Part shown: piece after piece, positions 40,022-49,779 of the stretch
Position numbering within the stretch: position 1 is the first letter of the stretch
Layout of the letters: each line of letters begins with the position of its first letter
Assembly (NCBI GenBank): GCA_016192145.1
Contig: JACPUT010000005.1
Span: 62,001 to 126,000, forward strand
Source of the DNA: Acidobacteriota bacterium
GTDB lineage: Bacteria; Acidobacteriota; Holophagae; Holophagales; Holophagaceae
Length of the DNA stretch: 64,000 bases
Direction: 5' to 3'
The notes under the pieces: model-generated
What the model was told of the DNA's origin: nothing
The model's input: the letters and a program-made list of their open reading frames with translations, nothing else
Database searches by the model: none
Made by a program: the position numbers and the translations under genes

Positions 40022-42514
40022 ATGCCCCTTTCGCCCCTTCCCATCGATCCCCTGATGCCCGAGCTTGTCGCGAGCCTGCGCGCGCGGCCCAACCTCGTGC
40101 TGGAGGCCGACCCCGGCGCCGGGAAGACCACTCGCGTGCCCCGGGCCCTGCTGGATGCGGGGCTCTTGGACGCGGGTGAGTGCTGGGTGCTGGAGCCCCG
40201 CCGCATCGCGGCCCGCCTCGCCGCTGGGCGAGTGGCCGAGGAGCTGGGCGAGGCTGTGGGCCAGCGCGTGGGCTATGCCGTCCGCTTCGAGCAGAAGGTC
40301 TCCAAGGCCACGCGCATCCGCTTCGTCACCGAGGGCCTATTGCTGCGGCGCCTGGCCACCGACCCGGAACTCAAGGGCATCGCCGGGGTCGTCCTCGACG
40401 AATTCCACGAACGGAGCCTCCATACGGATTCGGCCCTGGCCCTGCTGCGCCGCCTTCAGTCCACGCGGCGCCAAGAGCTGCGCCTGGTCGTCATGAGCGC
40501 CACCCTGGATGCCGGCCCCGTGGCCGCCTTCCTGGACGCCCCCCGCCTGCGCAGCGAAGGCCGCGCCCACCCCGTGGAGCAGCGCCATGCCGCGCGCCCC
40601 GACGACCGGCCCCTGCCCGTGAAGGTGAAGGAGGCGCTGGAGGGCTTCCACCGGGAAGGCCTGCAGGGCGACGCCCTCGTATTCCTGCCCGGCGCCGGGG
40701 AGATCCGCGCGTGCCTCCGGGAGTGCGAGGCGCTGGGCCGCCGCGCGGGCTGGCGCCTGCTGCCTCTGCACGGCGAGCTCTCCTGGGAGGCCCAGGCGGA
40801 GGTGCTGGCCCCCCACCCGGAGCCCACCATCATATTCAGCACCAACGTGGCCGAGAGCAGCGTCACCCTGCCCCGGGTGCGCGTCGTCCTCGACAGCGGG
40901 CTCGCCCGCACCTCCACCTTCGATCCCTGGACGGGCCTCGGCGGCCTGCGCCTGGGCCGCATCAGCCAGGCCCGCTGCATCCAGCGAGCGGGCCGCGCGG
41001 GCCGCACGGCGCCGGGCATCTGCCTGCGCCTCTTCACGGAAGCGGAGTTCAGGGCCCGGGAGGCCTTCGACGCCCCGGAGATCCTGCGGGCCGACCTCGC
41101 GGAGCTGGCCCTGCAGCTCCATGCCCTGGGCGCGCGGGATGTGGCCTGGCTCGACGCGCCGCCCGCGCCGGCCATGGAAAGCGCCGAGTCGCTGCTGGCC
41201 CGCCTGGGGGCCTTCGATGCCGCTGGCATCCTCACCCCCTTGGGCCAGCGCCTCGTGCGGATGCCCCTGCACCCCCGCCTGGCGCGGCTGCTCACGGCCG
41301 CGGAGGACTCGGGCATCGGGGAATACGGCGCCCTCGCGGCGGCCCTCTTGGAAACGGGGGATCTGGAGGCCAAGCGGACGCTCGATCGACAAGAAGCCAC
41401 GGGCCCAGGCACTGAAGCCGATCTGCTCCTCAGGGTGGATGCCTACCGCGAAGCCGAGGCCGCCCACTTCGGCGCCGGCGCGATCCGCGCCGCGGGCCTC
41501 GATGCGGGCGCCCTGCACCGCGCCCGTCAGGCCTTCCAGTCCTATCGCCGCCTCATCACCCCTGCCCCGGAACCGGCCGATGCGGAAGCTCGCCTGCGCA
41601 AGGCCCTGCTCGCCGCCTTCCCCGACCGCCTGGCCCGGCGCGGTGAAGGGCGCAGCCTGCAGCTGCTCGAAGGTGGAGGCGCGGTGCTGGACGAGCGCAG
41701 CCGCATCCGGGGCGGCACCTTCGTCGTCGCATTGGAGGCGCTTGCCGAGGGCGCGAAGGTGAAGGTCACCGACGCCGCGATCGTAGATGCGGATTGGATC
41801 CTGGAGGCCTTTCCCGAGGATCTGAGTGAAGAACGCCAGCTCCGCTACGACGCGGCTCGCCGCCGTGTGGAGGCCGTGGAGCGGCTCAAGGTGCGGGAGC
41901 TGGTGCTCGACGAATCCAAGCGGGAAGCCGATCCCGCCCTGCCCGGGGTGGCGGAGGTGCTGGCTGAGGCGGCCCTGGGCGAACCGGTGCCGGAATCCTG
42001 GGTCGCGCTCCTTCATCGCCTGGCCTTCCTCCGTTCGCGCCGGCCGGAGTTGGGTCTCCCCGAGGACCTCCGGCGCCCGATGCTCGTCGCCGCCTGCGCG
42101 GGCCACTCCCGGCTCAGCGCGGCCCTGGGCCAGGATCCGGCCTGGCTCGTCCCCTCCGCCTTCGGCGAAGCCGTGGCCCAGGCCCTGCCCAAGGTGGCGC
42201 CCACCCACGCCGCGCTGCTCAAGCGGCGCCTCCAGGTGAACTACGACGGCGAGCGGCCCTGGATCGAGAGCCGCCTCCAGGATTTTCTCGGCCTCAAGGA
42301 GGGCCCCGCCGTGGATGAGGGGCGGTTGCCCCTCGTGCTCCACCTCCTGGCCCCCAACTACCGGGCCGTGCAGGTGACCACGGACCTCGCGGGGTTCTGG
42401 CAGCGGGCCTACCGGGAGGTGCGGGGGGAGCTGAGCCGCCGGTACCCCCGCCACTTCTGGCCCGAGCGGCCCGCGGAGGAGACGGAACCACCGGAATCTA
42501 AAGGACGACGCTGA
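40022..42514 (+). CDS. hrpB: ATP-dependent helicase HrpB
   Basis: An 830-residue DEAH-box helicase. Walker A is LEADPGAGKTTRVPRALL (about 27-44), the DEAH motif is variant DEFHERSL, SAT is in VVMSATLDAGPV, and motif VI is QRAGRAGRTAPG. The HrpB C-terminal domain follows, including YRAVQVTTDLAGFWQRAYRE and LSRRYPRHFWPERP. HrpB is usually non-essential; a role in RNA metabolism is presumed. It overlaps the convergent PhzF-like gene by 17 bp. Confidence 0.95.
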   Translation: MPLSPLPIDPLMPELVASLRARPNLVLEADPGAGKTTRVPRALLDAGLLDAGECWVLEPRRIAARLAAGRVAEELGEAVGQRVGYAVRFEQKVSKATRIRFVTEGLLLRRLATDPELKGIAGVVLDEFHERSLHTDSALALLRRLQSTRRQELRLVVMSATLDAGPVAAFLDAPRLRSEGRAHPVEQRHAARPDDRPLPVKVKEALEGFHREGLQGDALVFLPGAGEIRACLRECEALGRRAGWRLLPLHGELSWEAQAEVLAPHPEPTIIFSTNVAESSVTLPRVRVVLDSGLARTSTFDPWTGLGGLRLGRISQARCIQRAGRAGRTAPGICLRLFTEAEFRAREAFDAPEILRADLAELALQLHALGARDVAWLDAPPAPAMESAESLLARLGAFDAAGILTPLGQRLVRMPLHPRLARLLTAAEDSGIGEYGALAAALLETGDLEAKRTLDRQEATGPGTEADLLLRVDAYREAEAAHFGAGAIRAAGLDAGALHRARQAFQSYRRLITPAPEPADAEARLRKALLAAFPDRLARRGEGRSLQLLEGGGAVLDERSRIRGGTFVVALEALAEGAKVKVTDAAIVDADWILEAFPEDLSEERQLRYDAARRRVEAVERLKVRELVLDESKREADPALPGVAEVLAEAALGEPVPESWVALLHRLAFLRSRRPELGLPEDLRRPMLVAACAGHSRLSAALGQDPAWLVPSAFGEAVAQALPKVAPTHAALLKRRLQVNYDGERPWIESRLQDFLGLKEGPAVDEGRLPLVLHLLAPNYRAVQVTTDLAGFWQRAYREVRGELSRRYPRHFWPERPAEETEPPESKGRR

Positions 42515-43355
42515 AGGTTCGGGCCACGCGGGCTTCGCCCCCCACCCACACGCGATCTGGCTCCAGCTCCACGTGCAGCAGGCTCGGCGAGGGCGGCTCC
42601 ATGAGGCGGCCCTGCTCCAGCTGAAAGGCCGTTCCGGGCAGGCCCAGCCTCCGGGATAACCAATAACCCAGCGGCCCCGCCATCATGCCCGTGGCGGATT
42701 CCTCGGGGATGCCGAAGGCCGGGGCGAACATGCGGATGGCGGCCTGCCTCGCCTGCCCCGGCCGGGGCACGAACACGTAGGCGCCGACCACCTCAAGCGC
42801 GTCGCTGAGCGCCGATAGGGCCTCCATGTCGGGCGCGATCCGCGCCAAGGTGACCTCCTCCCCCAGCGGCACGAGCAGGGTGCCGTTGCCGTTGAGGGCC
42901 CGCTGAGGATGGAAGCCCGGAAGCAGGTCGCCCTCGCCGAGGCCCAGCGCCCTCATCAGCCCGGCCTCATCCCCGGGGCCCAGGTCTTCCAAGGTCGGTG
43001 CCACCTGCTCCAGGAAGACCCGCCCTTCCGCGAGTCGGATCCGGCGGGGGCCATCCACGGTCTCGTTGACCCGCTCCCCCTCCCCGAACCGGCCCGAGGC
43101 GAGCAACTGGGCGAAGGCTCCCACCGTGGCATGGCCGCAGTGGGGGATGGGGCGCGTGGGGGTGTAGATGTCCAGACGCACATCGGCCGAATTGGAACTG
43201 CACACGAAGGCCGTCTCCGAGAGCCCCGCCCCGGCCGCGATGGCCTGTCGCTGGGCCGGGGTGAAGCGATCCCCCTCCAGCACCACCCCAGCGGGATTCC
43301 CGCCTACCCCACCATCCACGAAGGCGTTCACCAGGGCGATCTCGACTTCGGCCAT
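42498..43355 (-). CDS. PhzF-family isomerase/epimerase-like protein
   Basis: A 285-residue protein with the diaminopimelate-epimerase-like fold of PhzF. Diagnostic motifs are LVNAFVDGGVGGNPAGVVL near the start, the catalytic Glu in GLSETAFV, PIPHCGHATVGAFAQL and RMFAPAFGIPEESATG. Family members isomerise small acids; most, like this one outside phenazine clusters, have unknown substrates. ATG 43353-43355 has GGAG upstream. It ends inside hrpB. Confidence 0.9.
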   Translation of the reverse strand: MAEVEIALVNAFVDGGVGGNPAGVVLEGDRFTPAQRQAIAAGAGLSETAFVCSSNSADVRLDIYTPTRPIPHCGHATVGAFAQLLASGRFGEGERVNETVDGPRRIRLAEGRVFLEQVAPTLEDLGPGDEAGLMRALGLGEGDLLPGFHPQRALNGNGTLLVPLGEEVTLARIAPDMEALSALSDALEVVGAYVFVPRPGQARQAAIRMFAPAFGIPEESATGMMAGPLGYWLSRRLGLPGTAFQLEQGRLMEPPSPSLLHVELEPDRVWVGGEARVARTFSVVL

Positions 43356-43490
43356 CTCCGCTCCTCGGGGAGGGTCCGTTATAGGCCCATCGGGAAGGCC
43401 CCGTCTACGCACCGGGAAGTGGGTACGGAAAAGCCCTGACACTTCGTCAGTAGCTTGGCCCGGAACCTCCGGGCGTGGCCCAATGGAGCC

Positions 43491-43979
43491 ATGGCCCTCA
43501 GCATCCGACCCATCCGACCCGAAGACGACCCCGCCGTGGCCCACGTGATCCGAACCGTGATGCCCGAGTTCGGGGCGGATGGCCCCGGCTTCGCCATCCA
43601 CGATCCCGAGGTGGACCACATGAGCCGGGCCTATTCGGGCCCCGGCAGCTGCTACGAGGTGCTGGTGGATGAGGCCGGCCGGGTGCTCGGCGGTGGGGGC
43701 ATCGCCCCATTGGAGGGTGGCCCCGAGGGCGTGTGCGAGCTGCGGAAGATGTACTTCCTGAAGGAGGCCCGGGGCGGAGGCATGGGCGCCACCCTGATCC
43801 GCCACCTCCTGGAGCGGGCCAAGTCCCTGGGCTATCGCACCTGCTACCTGGAGACCCTCACCGGCATGGAGGCCGCCCAGGCCCTCTACCGGAAGGTGGG
43901 GTTCAAGACCCTCTGCGCGCCCATGGGATCCACGGGTCACCATGGCTGCGACCGTTGGTTTTCTATGGATCTCCGATGA
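43491..43979 (+). CDS. GNAT-family N-acetyltransferase
   Basis: A 162-residue GNAT. The acetyl-CoA loop is CELRKMYFLKEARGGGMGATLIRHLLERA (read as two parts, with the RGGGMG pyrophosphate-binding turn) and the C-terminal AAQALYRKVGFKTL is also typical. The substrate is unknown. ATG 43491 is preceded by TGGAG. It overlaps acpS by 4 bp. Confidence 0.88.
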   Translation: MALSIRPIRPEDDPAVAHVIRTVMPEFGADGPGFAIHDPEVDHMSRAYSGPGSCYEVLVDEAGRVLGGGGIAPLEGGPEGVCELRKMYFLKEARGGGMGATLIRHLLERAKSLGYRTCYLETLTGMEAAQALYRKVGFKTLCAPMGSTGHHGCDRWFSMDLR

Positions 43980-44347
43980 TCCTCGGCCTGGGATCCGACC
44001 TCTGCCCCGCCAGCCGGTGGGAGCACCTGTTCGAGCGCTTCGGGCCCGAGAAGTGCTGCGCCCGGATCCTCCATGAGGAAGAGGCCGCCTACCTCCTAGC
44101 CGGCAACCGGGGCCGCCTGGCTGAGCGGCTGGCGGGCCGCTGGGCCCTGCGGGAGGCCTTCGGGAAGGCCCTGGGCGTGGGGCTGGATGGCTGGTCCTGG
44201 CGGCAGCTGAGGTACCGGGATGGCCGCCTCTCGGCCGAAGGAGCCCTGGCCGAACGGCTCAGTCAGGCAGGGGTCACCCGGCTCCACGCCACCGTGGCCC
44301 ATGACGGGGGCATGGCCTTGGCCGTGGTGATCCTGGAATCCGATTGA
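43976..44347 (+). CDS. acpS: Holo-[acyl-carrier-protein] synthase
   Basis: A 123-residue phosphopantetheinyl transferase that activates ACP. The magnesium/CoA motifs are LGLGSDLCPASRWE at the N-terminus and WALREAFGKALGVG at about 58-71, both conserved, and TVAHDGGMALAVVI closes the fold. The start ATGA overlaps the GNAT stop, implying coupling. It is shortened in the middle compared with E. coli AcpS but keeps the catalytic residues. Confidence 0.85.
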   Translation: MILGLGSDLCPASRWEHLFERFGPEKCCARILHEEEAAYLLAGNRGRLAERLAGRWALREAFGKALGVGLDGWSWRQLRYRDGRLSAEGALAERLSQAGVTRLHATVAHDGGMALAVVILESD

Positions 44348-44435
44348 GGGCATGCCCGGAAGGCGCTGGCAATTCCCAAACGGCCCCTAATTCAAGCCGG
44401 GGTTCCGGGTACCCGATGCGGCCCTCGGACCCAAC

Positions 44436-45290
44436 ATGAACCTAGTACCCGCCAAAATGCAGATGAGCCCCACGGAGTTCAAGCAACTCCGGGACTTCAT
44501 CTATGCCAAGAGCGGGATCTACTTCAACGAAAGCAAGCAGTACTTCCTGGAGAACCGCCTATCCCGCCGGGTCCAGGATCTGAACCTCAAGGCCTTCTCC
44601 GATTACGTGTCGATCCTCCAGAGCGCCAGGGGGCTTGAGGAGCTGAAGAAGCTCTTCGTGGAGATCACCACCAACGAGACCAGCTTTTGGCGCAACCCAC
44701 CCCAGATCGAGGCCTTCCAGAACACGGTGCTGCCGGATGCCGCGAAGCTGGCCCGGGAACGGGGCCAGACCCGACTCCGCATCTGGAGCGCGGCCTGCTC
44801 CAGCGGGGAGGAGCCCTATACCCTCGCCCTCGTGGTGCAGGACCTGAAGGACACGGTCTTGAAGGGCCTTACGGTGGAGATCCTCGGCACGGACATCAGC
44901 GAGAAGGTGCTCGCCCAGGCCCAGGATGGCATCTACGGCTCCTACACCCTCCGCAACCTGACGCCCCAGCAGCTCCAAAAGCATTTCCAGAGCCTGGGGG
45001 GCGACCTCTTCCAGGTGAAGCCGGAATTGCAGCGCCTCGTCCAGCTGAAGAACTTCAATCTGGTGGACTACAACGGCTACCGGATGCTCGGGAACTTCGA
45101 TGTGATCTTCTGCCGCAACGTGCTGATCTACTTCGACGATACGGTGAAGGCCTCCGTGCTCAAGGGATTCCACGGACAATTGCACCCGAAGGCCTACCTG
45201 ATGGTGGGCCACAGTGAGAGCATCCACGCCTACAACATCGGCTTCGAACTCTTGCATTTCAGCAAGGCCATGGGCTACCGAAAGAAGTAG
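44436..45290 (+). CDS. cheR: Chemotaxis protein methyltransferase CheR
   Basis: A 284-residue CheR that methylates glutamates of chemoreceptors using SAM. The N-terminal helical domain has FIYAKSGIYF and RLSRRVQDLN; the catalytic domain has TTNETSFWRNP, IWSAACSSGEEPYTLAL, ILGTDISEKVL and IFCRNVLIYFDD. All are intact. It leads a co-directional signalling cluster up to 54,337; no chemoreceptor, cheA or cheW is in the window. Confidence 0.95.
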   Translation: MNLVPAKMQMSPTEFKQLRDFIYAKSGIYFNESKQYFLENRLSRRVQDLNLKAFSDYVSILQSARGLEELKKLFVEITTNETSFWRNPPQIEAFQNTVLPDAAKLARERGQTRLRIWSAACSSGEEPYTLALVVQDLKDTVLKGLTVEILGTDISEKVLAQAQDGIYGSYTLRNLTPQQLQKHFQSLGGDLFQVKPELQRLVQLKNFNLVDYNGYRMLGNFDVIFCRNVLIYFDDTVKASVLKGFHGQLHPKAYLMVGHSESIHAYNIGFELLHFSKAMGYRKK

Positions 45291-45301
45291 GAGAGGAAAC
45301 C

Positions 45302-46150
45302 ATGCCGATCACCCCCGCCGAACTCATTGCGAACCTGGGCGACCTGCCACCCCTTCCCCAGGTGGCCGCCCAAGTGCTTCGCATCTCGGCTGATCCGGAT
45401 GCCACCGCCGAGGACCTGCGCAAGGTCATCAGCACCGATCAGGCCCTCACCAGCCAGATCCTGAAGATCTCCAACTCCGCCATGTTCGGCATGATGCGGG
45501 AGATCAAGACCCTCAGCCAGGCGATCATGACCCTGGGATTCAGCACCATCAAGAGCGTCGTCATCGCCTCCAGCGCCAAGAACCTGTATCAACGCGGCGC
45601 GGTGGGATTGCAGGAACGCCTCCTCTGGGAGCACGCCCTCGTCACGGCCCTGGCCTCCCGCGCCCTGGGCAAGCAGTTGAAGTTCCCCCGGGTGGAGGAG
45701 GCCTTCATCGGCGGCCTCATGCATGACATCGGCAAGAGCGTCATGGGCGTGAAGTTCCCCGAGCGCTATGGCGCCCTCATGCGGACGGTCTACAACGGCC
45801 AGGGGGATGCCCTCGATCTGGAACTGGAGACCTTCGGGTTCGACCACACCATGGTGGGCGAGGCCCTGCTGCGCAGCTGGAACCTGGCGCACAGCCTGGA
45901 AGAGGCCGTGCGTTGGCACCACCAGCCCACCGGCGCCTCGGACGCCAACAAGCCCATCGCCGCCATCATCGCCATCGGCAACCAGATGGCCCTGGACCGC
46001 AAGATCGGAATCGGCAGCCCTGAATCCCTGGCCGAGGCCACCACCCAGGCAAAGGAAATCCTAAAACTCACCGATGAATCCCTCGAGGGCTACCAGGCGG
46101 CCATCGCCGAGGCCCTCGAACAAGACAAGGCCATGATCTCGGAGTTCTGA
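45302..46150 (+). CDS. HDOD-domain signalling protein 1
   Basis: A 282-residue HDOD protein. The domain covers about 10-205 with LPPLPQVAAQVLRISADPDA, TSQILKISNSAMFGM and the HD-like GGLMHDIGKSVMGV. HDOD domains act as non-catalytic or regulatory relatives of HD hydrolases in bacterial signalling. A short helical C-terminal part follows. It lies between cheR and a second HDOD gene, with a 1-bp overlap with the latter (TGATG). Confidence 0.88.
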   Translation: MPITPAELIANLGDLPPLPQVAAQVLRISADPDATAEDLRKVISTDQALTSQILKISNSAMFGMMREIKTLSQAIMTLGFSTIKSVVIASSAKNLYQRGAVGLQERLLWEHALVTALASRALGKQLKFPRVEEAFIGGLMHDIGKSVMGVKFPERYGALMRTVYNGQGDALDLELETFGFDHTMVGEALLRSWNLAHSLEEAVRWHHQPTGASDANKPIAAIIAIGNQMALDRKIGIGSPESLAEATTQAKEILKLTDESLEGYQAAIAEALEQDKAMISEF

Positions 46151-47007
46151 TGCAAGTCACCGCCCAGGAACTGCGCCTCCGCGCCAAGAAGCTACCGAGC
46201 CTCCCCGCCTCGGTGCTGGCGCTGAATCAGGCCGTCCAGGACGAGCGCTGCACCGTGGATCGCCTGCTGGCCATCCTCCAGAAGGACCCGCCCCTTTCCG
46301 CCTCCCTGCTCCGGCTCGCCAACAGCGCCCTCTACGCCGGAGACGGCGAAGTGCGGGACCTCAAGACCGCCATCATGCGCCTGGGCTTCGACTCCGTGGC
46401 CAACCTCGGCACCGGCGCCGCCGTGATCCGGACCATGAAGGGTTCCGACCGCCTGGACCTCACGAAGCTCTGGCAGCACTCCGTCGCCGTGGGCCTCGTG
46501 GCCCGGGGCGTCGCCCGCCTCGTCAAGAAACATGGCGACGCCGAGACGGCCTTCCTCGGCGGTCTCCTGCACGACATCGGCAAGATCGCGCTGGACCAGT
46601 GCTTCCCCGAGGAGTACACCCCCGTGGTGCGCCGCATCCAGGAAGGCGTCCAGTCCGTGGAGGCCGAACGGGAACTGCTTGGCCTGGATCATGCCGAAGC
46701 CGGTTCCATCCTCGCCGCCCAGTGGGTGTTCCCGGAGGTGATCATCGCCATGATCCGGGATCACCACACCCCGCCGTCGGGGGAGTTCCTGCCCAACCTC
46801 ATCAACCTCAGCGATCTGCTCGTGCGGACCCGCATCCCCAACAGCCCCGCGGATGAGCACCTGATCGTGAACATCCACGAAGAGCCCACCTACCCGGCGG
46901 TCTTCGGCCACTTGAAGGAGGAGCCCGATTTCGAACGGCTCACCTTCCAGATCGATGACGAACTCGACCATGCCATGGCCTTCGTAGACCTGGCCTACCA
47001 GACCTAG
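46150..47007 (+). CDS. HDOD-domain signalling protein 2
   Basis: A 285-residue paralogue of the preceding protein, with LPSLPASVLALNQAVQDERC, LLRLANSALYAGDGEVRDLK and GGLLHDIGKIALDQC. The C-terminal ~70 residues differ from HDOD 1. Tandem HDOD genes inside a che operon suggest a role in chemotaxis output or motility control. Coupled upstream, and 10 bp before cheB. Confidence 0.88.
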   Translation: MQVTAQELRLRAKKLPSLPASVLALNQAVQDERCTVDRLLAILQKDPPLSASLLRLANSALYAGDGEVRDLKTAIMRLGFDSVANLGTGAAVIRTMKGSDRLDLTKLWQHSVAVGLVARGVARLVKKHGDAETAFLGGLLHDIGKIALDQCFPEEYTPVVRRIQEGVQSVEAERELLGLDHAEAGSILAAQWVFPEVIIAMIRDHHTPPSGEFLPNLINLSDLLVRTRIPNSPADEHLIVNIHEEPTYPAVFGHLKEEPDFERLTFQIDDELDHAMAFVDLAYQT

Positions 47008-47017
47008 GAGCAGAACC

Positions 47018-48118
47018 ATGGCGATCCGGGTGCTGGTGGTCGATGACAGTCCCTTCATGCGCAAGAGCCTCCAGAAGATGCTCGAGGGCGCGCCCGACAT
47101 CCAGGTCGTGGGCACCGCCCGCGACGGAATGGATGCCCTCGAGAAGATCGAGGAGCTGGATCCCGACCTCGTCACCCTCGATATCGAGATGCCGAGGATG
47201 GATGGCCTCACCGCGCTGAAGAAGATCATGGCCACGAGCCCCCGGGCCGTGTTGATGGTGAGCAGCCTGACCCAGGAGGGAGCCCAGGCCACGCTCGATG
47301 CCCTGAGCTTCGGCGCCCTGGACTTCATCCCCAAGGAATCCAGCTTCGCCACCATGAGCATCCTGAACATCCAGCAGGAGCTGCAGGAGAAGATCCGGCG
47401 CCTGGCCTCCACGCCGCGCTTCAAGCGGCCCCAGCTGGACCGGTCACCCCGACCCGGCGCGCCGATTTCCGCCATCCCCGTCGCACCGTCACCAGCGCCC
47501 AGGCCCGTGCCCCGCCCGGGCGGGCTGGAGCTCCCCGCATCCCCCATGGCCGAGCTCATCGTGCTGGGCAGCTCCACCGGGGGCCCCAAGGCCCTCCAGG
47601 AACTGCTTCCAGCCCTCCCTGGGAATCTGCCCGTGCCCTTGCTGATCGTCCAGCACATGCCCTCCACCTTCACCAAACCCTTCGCGGATCGCCTCAACGC
47701 CCTCTGCCAGGTGACGGTGAAGGAAGCCGAGCATGGTGAACCCATCAAGGCGGGCACCGTCTACATCGCGCGGGGGGGCATCCACATGCTCTACCGGCAG
47801 CGAGGCGCCCAGGCCGTCCTCGAGCTGAGCCTCGAGCCCACCGCTTCCATCCACCGACCCTCCGTGGACGTACTCTTCCAAAGCGTCCACGAACACTGCA
47901 ACAAGCAGGTGCTCGCCGTGATCCTCACCGGCATGGGCAATGACGGCGCGAAGGGCATGGAACTCCTCAAGCAGAAGGGCGCCCACACCCTCGCGGAGGC
48001 CGAGGAGACCTGCGTGGTCTACGGCATGCCCCGGGCCGCCGCCGAAAAGGGATGCGTCGACGTGGTTTCCCCCCTGCAGGACATCCCGGGCCACCTGAGG
48101 CGCCACTTTAGAGTTTGA
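47018..48118 (+). CDS. cheB: Chemotaxis glutamate methylesterase CheB
   Basis: A 366-residue CheB. The receiver domain (1-125) has the phosphoacceptor Asp about 55 in VTLDIEMPRMDG. After a Pro-rich linker (135-172) the esterase domain has the nucleophile in VLGSSTGGPK (Ser about 185), a His in LLIVQHMPSTFTKPFADRL and the Asp in LTGMGNDGAKGM. It removes CheR-added methyl groups. The linker is longer than in E. coli. Confidence 0.95.
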   Translation: MAIRVLVVDDSPFMRKSLQKMLEGAPDIQVVGTARDGMDALEKIEELDPDLVTLDIEMPRMDGLTALKKIMATSPRAVLMVSSLTQEGAQATLDALSFGALDFIPKESSFATMSILNIQQELQEKIRRLASTPRFKRPQLDRSPRPGAPISAIPVAPSPAPRPVPRPGGLELPASPMAELIVLGSSTGGPKALQELLPALPGNLPVPLLIVQHMPSTFTKPFADRLNALCQVTVKEAEHGEPIKAGTVYIARGGIHMLYRQRGAQAVLELSLEPTASIHRPSVDVLFQSVHEHCNKQVLAVILTGMGNDGAKGMELLKQKGAHTLAEAEETCVVYGMPRAAAEKGCVDVVSPLQDIPGHLRRHFRV

Positions 48119-48120
48119 TC

Positions 48121-49779
48121 ATGAGCGGCCCCCTTCCCCTGCAGGCCCAGGGCCCCCTGATCCTCGAGGCCCTCCGTTTGGTGGAAGGGGCCCCGGCCCT
48201 GGAGGCCACCCTCGCCGCCACTCCGGGGGCGGAGATCAAGGCCGTGCTGGCGGAGATCAGCAGCCAGGGCCTGCTCCTCCTGCTCGCGGATGGGCGCAGC
48301 TTCACCGCGGCGGGGAAGCTGCCCTACCCCACCGGGACGGAACTCACCTTCCGCGTTCAGCCCCAGGCCGATGGAACCCTCCAGCTCAAACCCCTGAGCG
48401 CGGATCCGCCGCCTCCTCCCGCCCTGCTGGCCCCCCTCGTCCAAGGTGAAGCCGCGTCGCTCCTCCAGCGCCTGGCGGCCGTGGATCTCCCCGGGGAGCT
48501 GATGCCCCTGAAGGCGCTCCTGGATCGCCTGCCTGTCGCCCCTCAGGCGCCTGCCGTCGCCCTTCCTCCCGCGCTCGCCCCCCTCACCGAAGCCCTCGGC
48601 CTCGCCCGGGGGGTTCCTGGGTTCCCGCCACCTCCATCCCCCACTCCCGGCAGCTCCGCGGCCCTTCCGGCCGAGGCCCTGCCTTCCCCCCCGCCCACGA
48701 CCCCCCCCACGGCCGCGAGCCTCACGACGGCGCTCGTGGCCCGGCGCGTTCCGCCCGGCCCCGCCGCGGCCTTGGCCACCCTCCTGCTCGGCGAACCCCG
48801 GCTTGAAGCGGCTCTGGAACCAGCCCCGGCACCCCGGGAGGCGGTGATGCGCCCCCTGGAGGGCCAAGCCCAGGGGGCCCCCGCATCCCTCCCGGCGCCC
48901 CTCGAAGGGAGGACCACCCAGCCCCCGCGAACCCCGAGCGCCTCCCCCCAGACGGCCCCGCCGGCCGAGACGGTCCTGGATCGCGCCTTGTTGAAGGCCT
49001 TCGGCCTGCCGGATCACCTCATCCAAGAACTCCTGCCCACCCAGGCGGAGGGCCGACCGGCCGCCACTCCGGCAGCCAGCGCCGCGGAAGCCAACGTCCG
49101 CCTGCGCCAGTTGCTCGAACGCCTCCCGCCCCCCCTCGCCCAGCGCGTGCTGGTGCTCCTCACCCTGCTTCCCCCCGCGGGCCACGGGCAGGTTCTGTCG
49201 AGCCAGGATCCCTTGGCCCAGCTGATCCGATCCCTCCTCCCCCAACTTCCGCACCCTCCCGCGGAATCCCCCCTGGCCCAGGCCTCGGCCCTCGTTCGGG
49301 AAGGCGCTGCCGCCCCCCTCTCCCCTTCGGAGCCGGCCACCTGGCTGCGCTGGATCAAGGAGGTGGCGTCGACGCTCTCCCGCCCCGAGGCCAGCCCCGC
49401 CGAGGCCCCCTTCCACCGGCTCCAGGCTCGCGAGGGCACCGCCCTCTTCGAAGTACCGCTGCCCTGGAGGCCCGATCCCGGCACCCTCGAACTCTGGGCG
49501 GAACGGGATGCCGCAGGGCCGGGTCGGGAGGAGGCGCATCGGGTGCTGCTGGCATTGAACCTCGGGCGGACCGGCGAATTGCGCGTGGCCCTGCAATCGG
49601 GGCCTGCCGGTATCCTGGCCCAGGTCGTGGCCTCCCCCGGAGTCAGCGCCCGGCTCGAGGCCCTCCTCCGGGAGGAACTGGGTGAGCCCGCCCCCTTCCC
49701 CTTGCAGGTTCGCGCCGCCCCCGACCTTCCGCCCCGCCCCCGGGCCCTCGCAGGCACGGGGCTGCAGGCCCTCGGTTGA
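48121..49779 (+). CDS. FliK-like (flagellar hook-length control) domain protein
   Basis: A 552-residue protein. The N-terminal ~100 residues have a small beta domain, the middle is long and rich in Pro, Ala and Leu, and the C-terminal part (about 430-515) resembles the FliK C-terminal domain: LELWAERDAAGPGREEAHRV, ALNLGRTGELRVALQSG. FliK measures the hook and switches export specificity. A Pro/Ala-rich middle is usual for it. ATG 48121 is used; an in-frame TTG at 48115 overlaps the cheB stop. Confidence 0.65.
   Translation: MSGPLPLQAQGPLILEALRLVEGAPALEATLAATPGAEIKAVLAEISSQGLLLLLADGRSFTAAGKLPYPTGTELTFRVQPQADGTLQLKPLSADPPPPPALLAPLVQGEAASLLQRLAAVDLPGELMPLKALLDRLPVAPQAPAVALPPALAPLTEALGLARGVPGFPPPPSPTPGSSAALPAEALPSPPPTTPPTAASLTTALVARRVPPGPAAALATLLLGEPRLEAALEPAPAPREAVMRPLEGQAQGAPASLPAPLEGRTTQPPRTPSASPQTAPPAETVLDRALLKAFGLPDHLIQELLPTQAEGRPAATPAASAAEANVRLRQLLERLPPPLAQRVLVLLTLLPPAGHGQVLSSQDPLAQLIRSLLPQLPHPPAESPLAQASALVREGAAAPLSPSEPATWLRWIKEVASTLSRPEASPAEAPFHRLQAREGTALFEVPLPWRPDPGTLELWAERDAAGPGREEAHRVLLALNLGRTGELRVALQSGPAGILAQVVASPGVSARLEALLREELGEPAPFPLQVRAAPDLPPRPRALAGTGLQALG

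Noticed and set aside
45302-47007. The two HDOD proteins as active HD-GYP phosphodiesterases
   Set aside because: They keep an HD-like pair but lack the HHExxDGxGYP motif; the LPPLP opening and NSAMFG pattern are those of HDOD.
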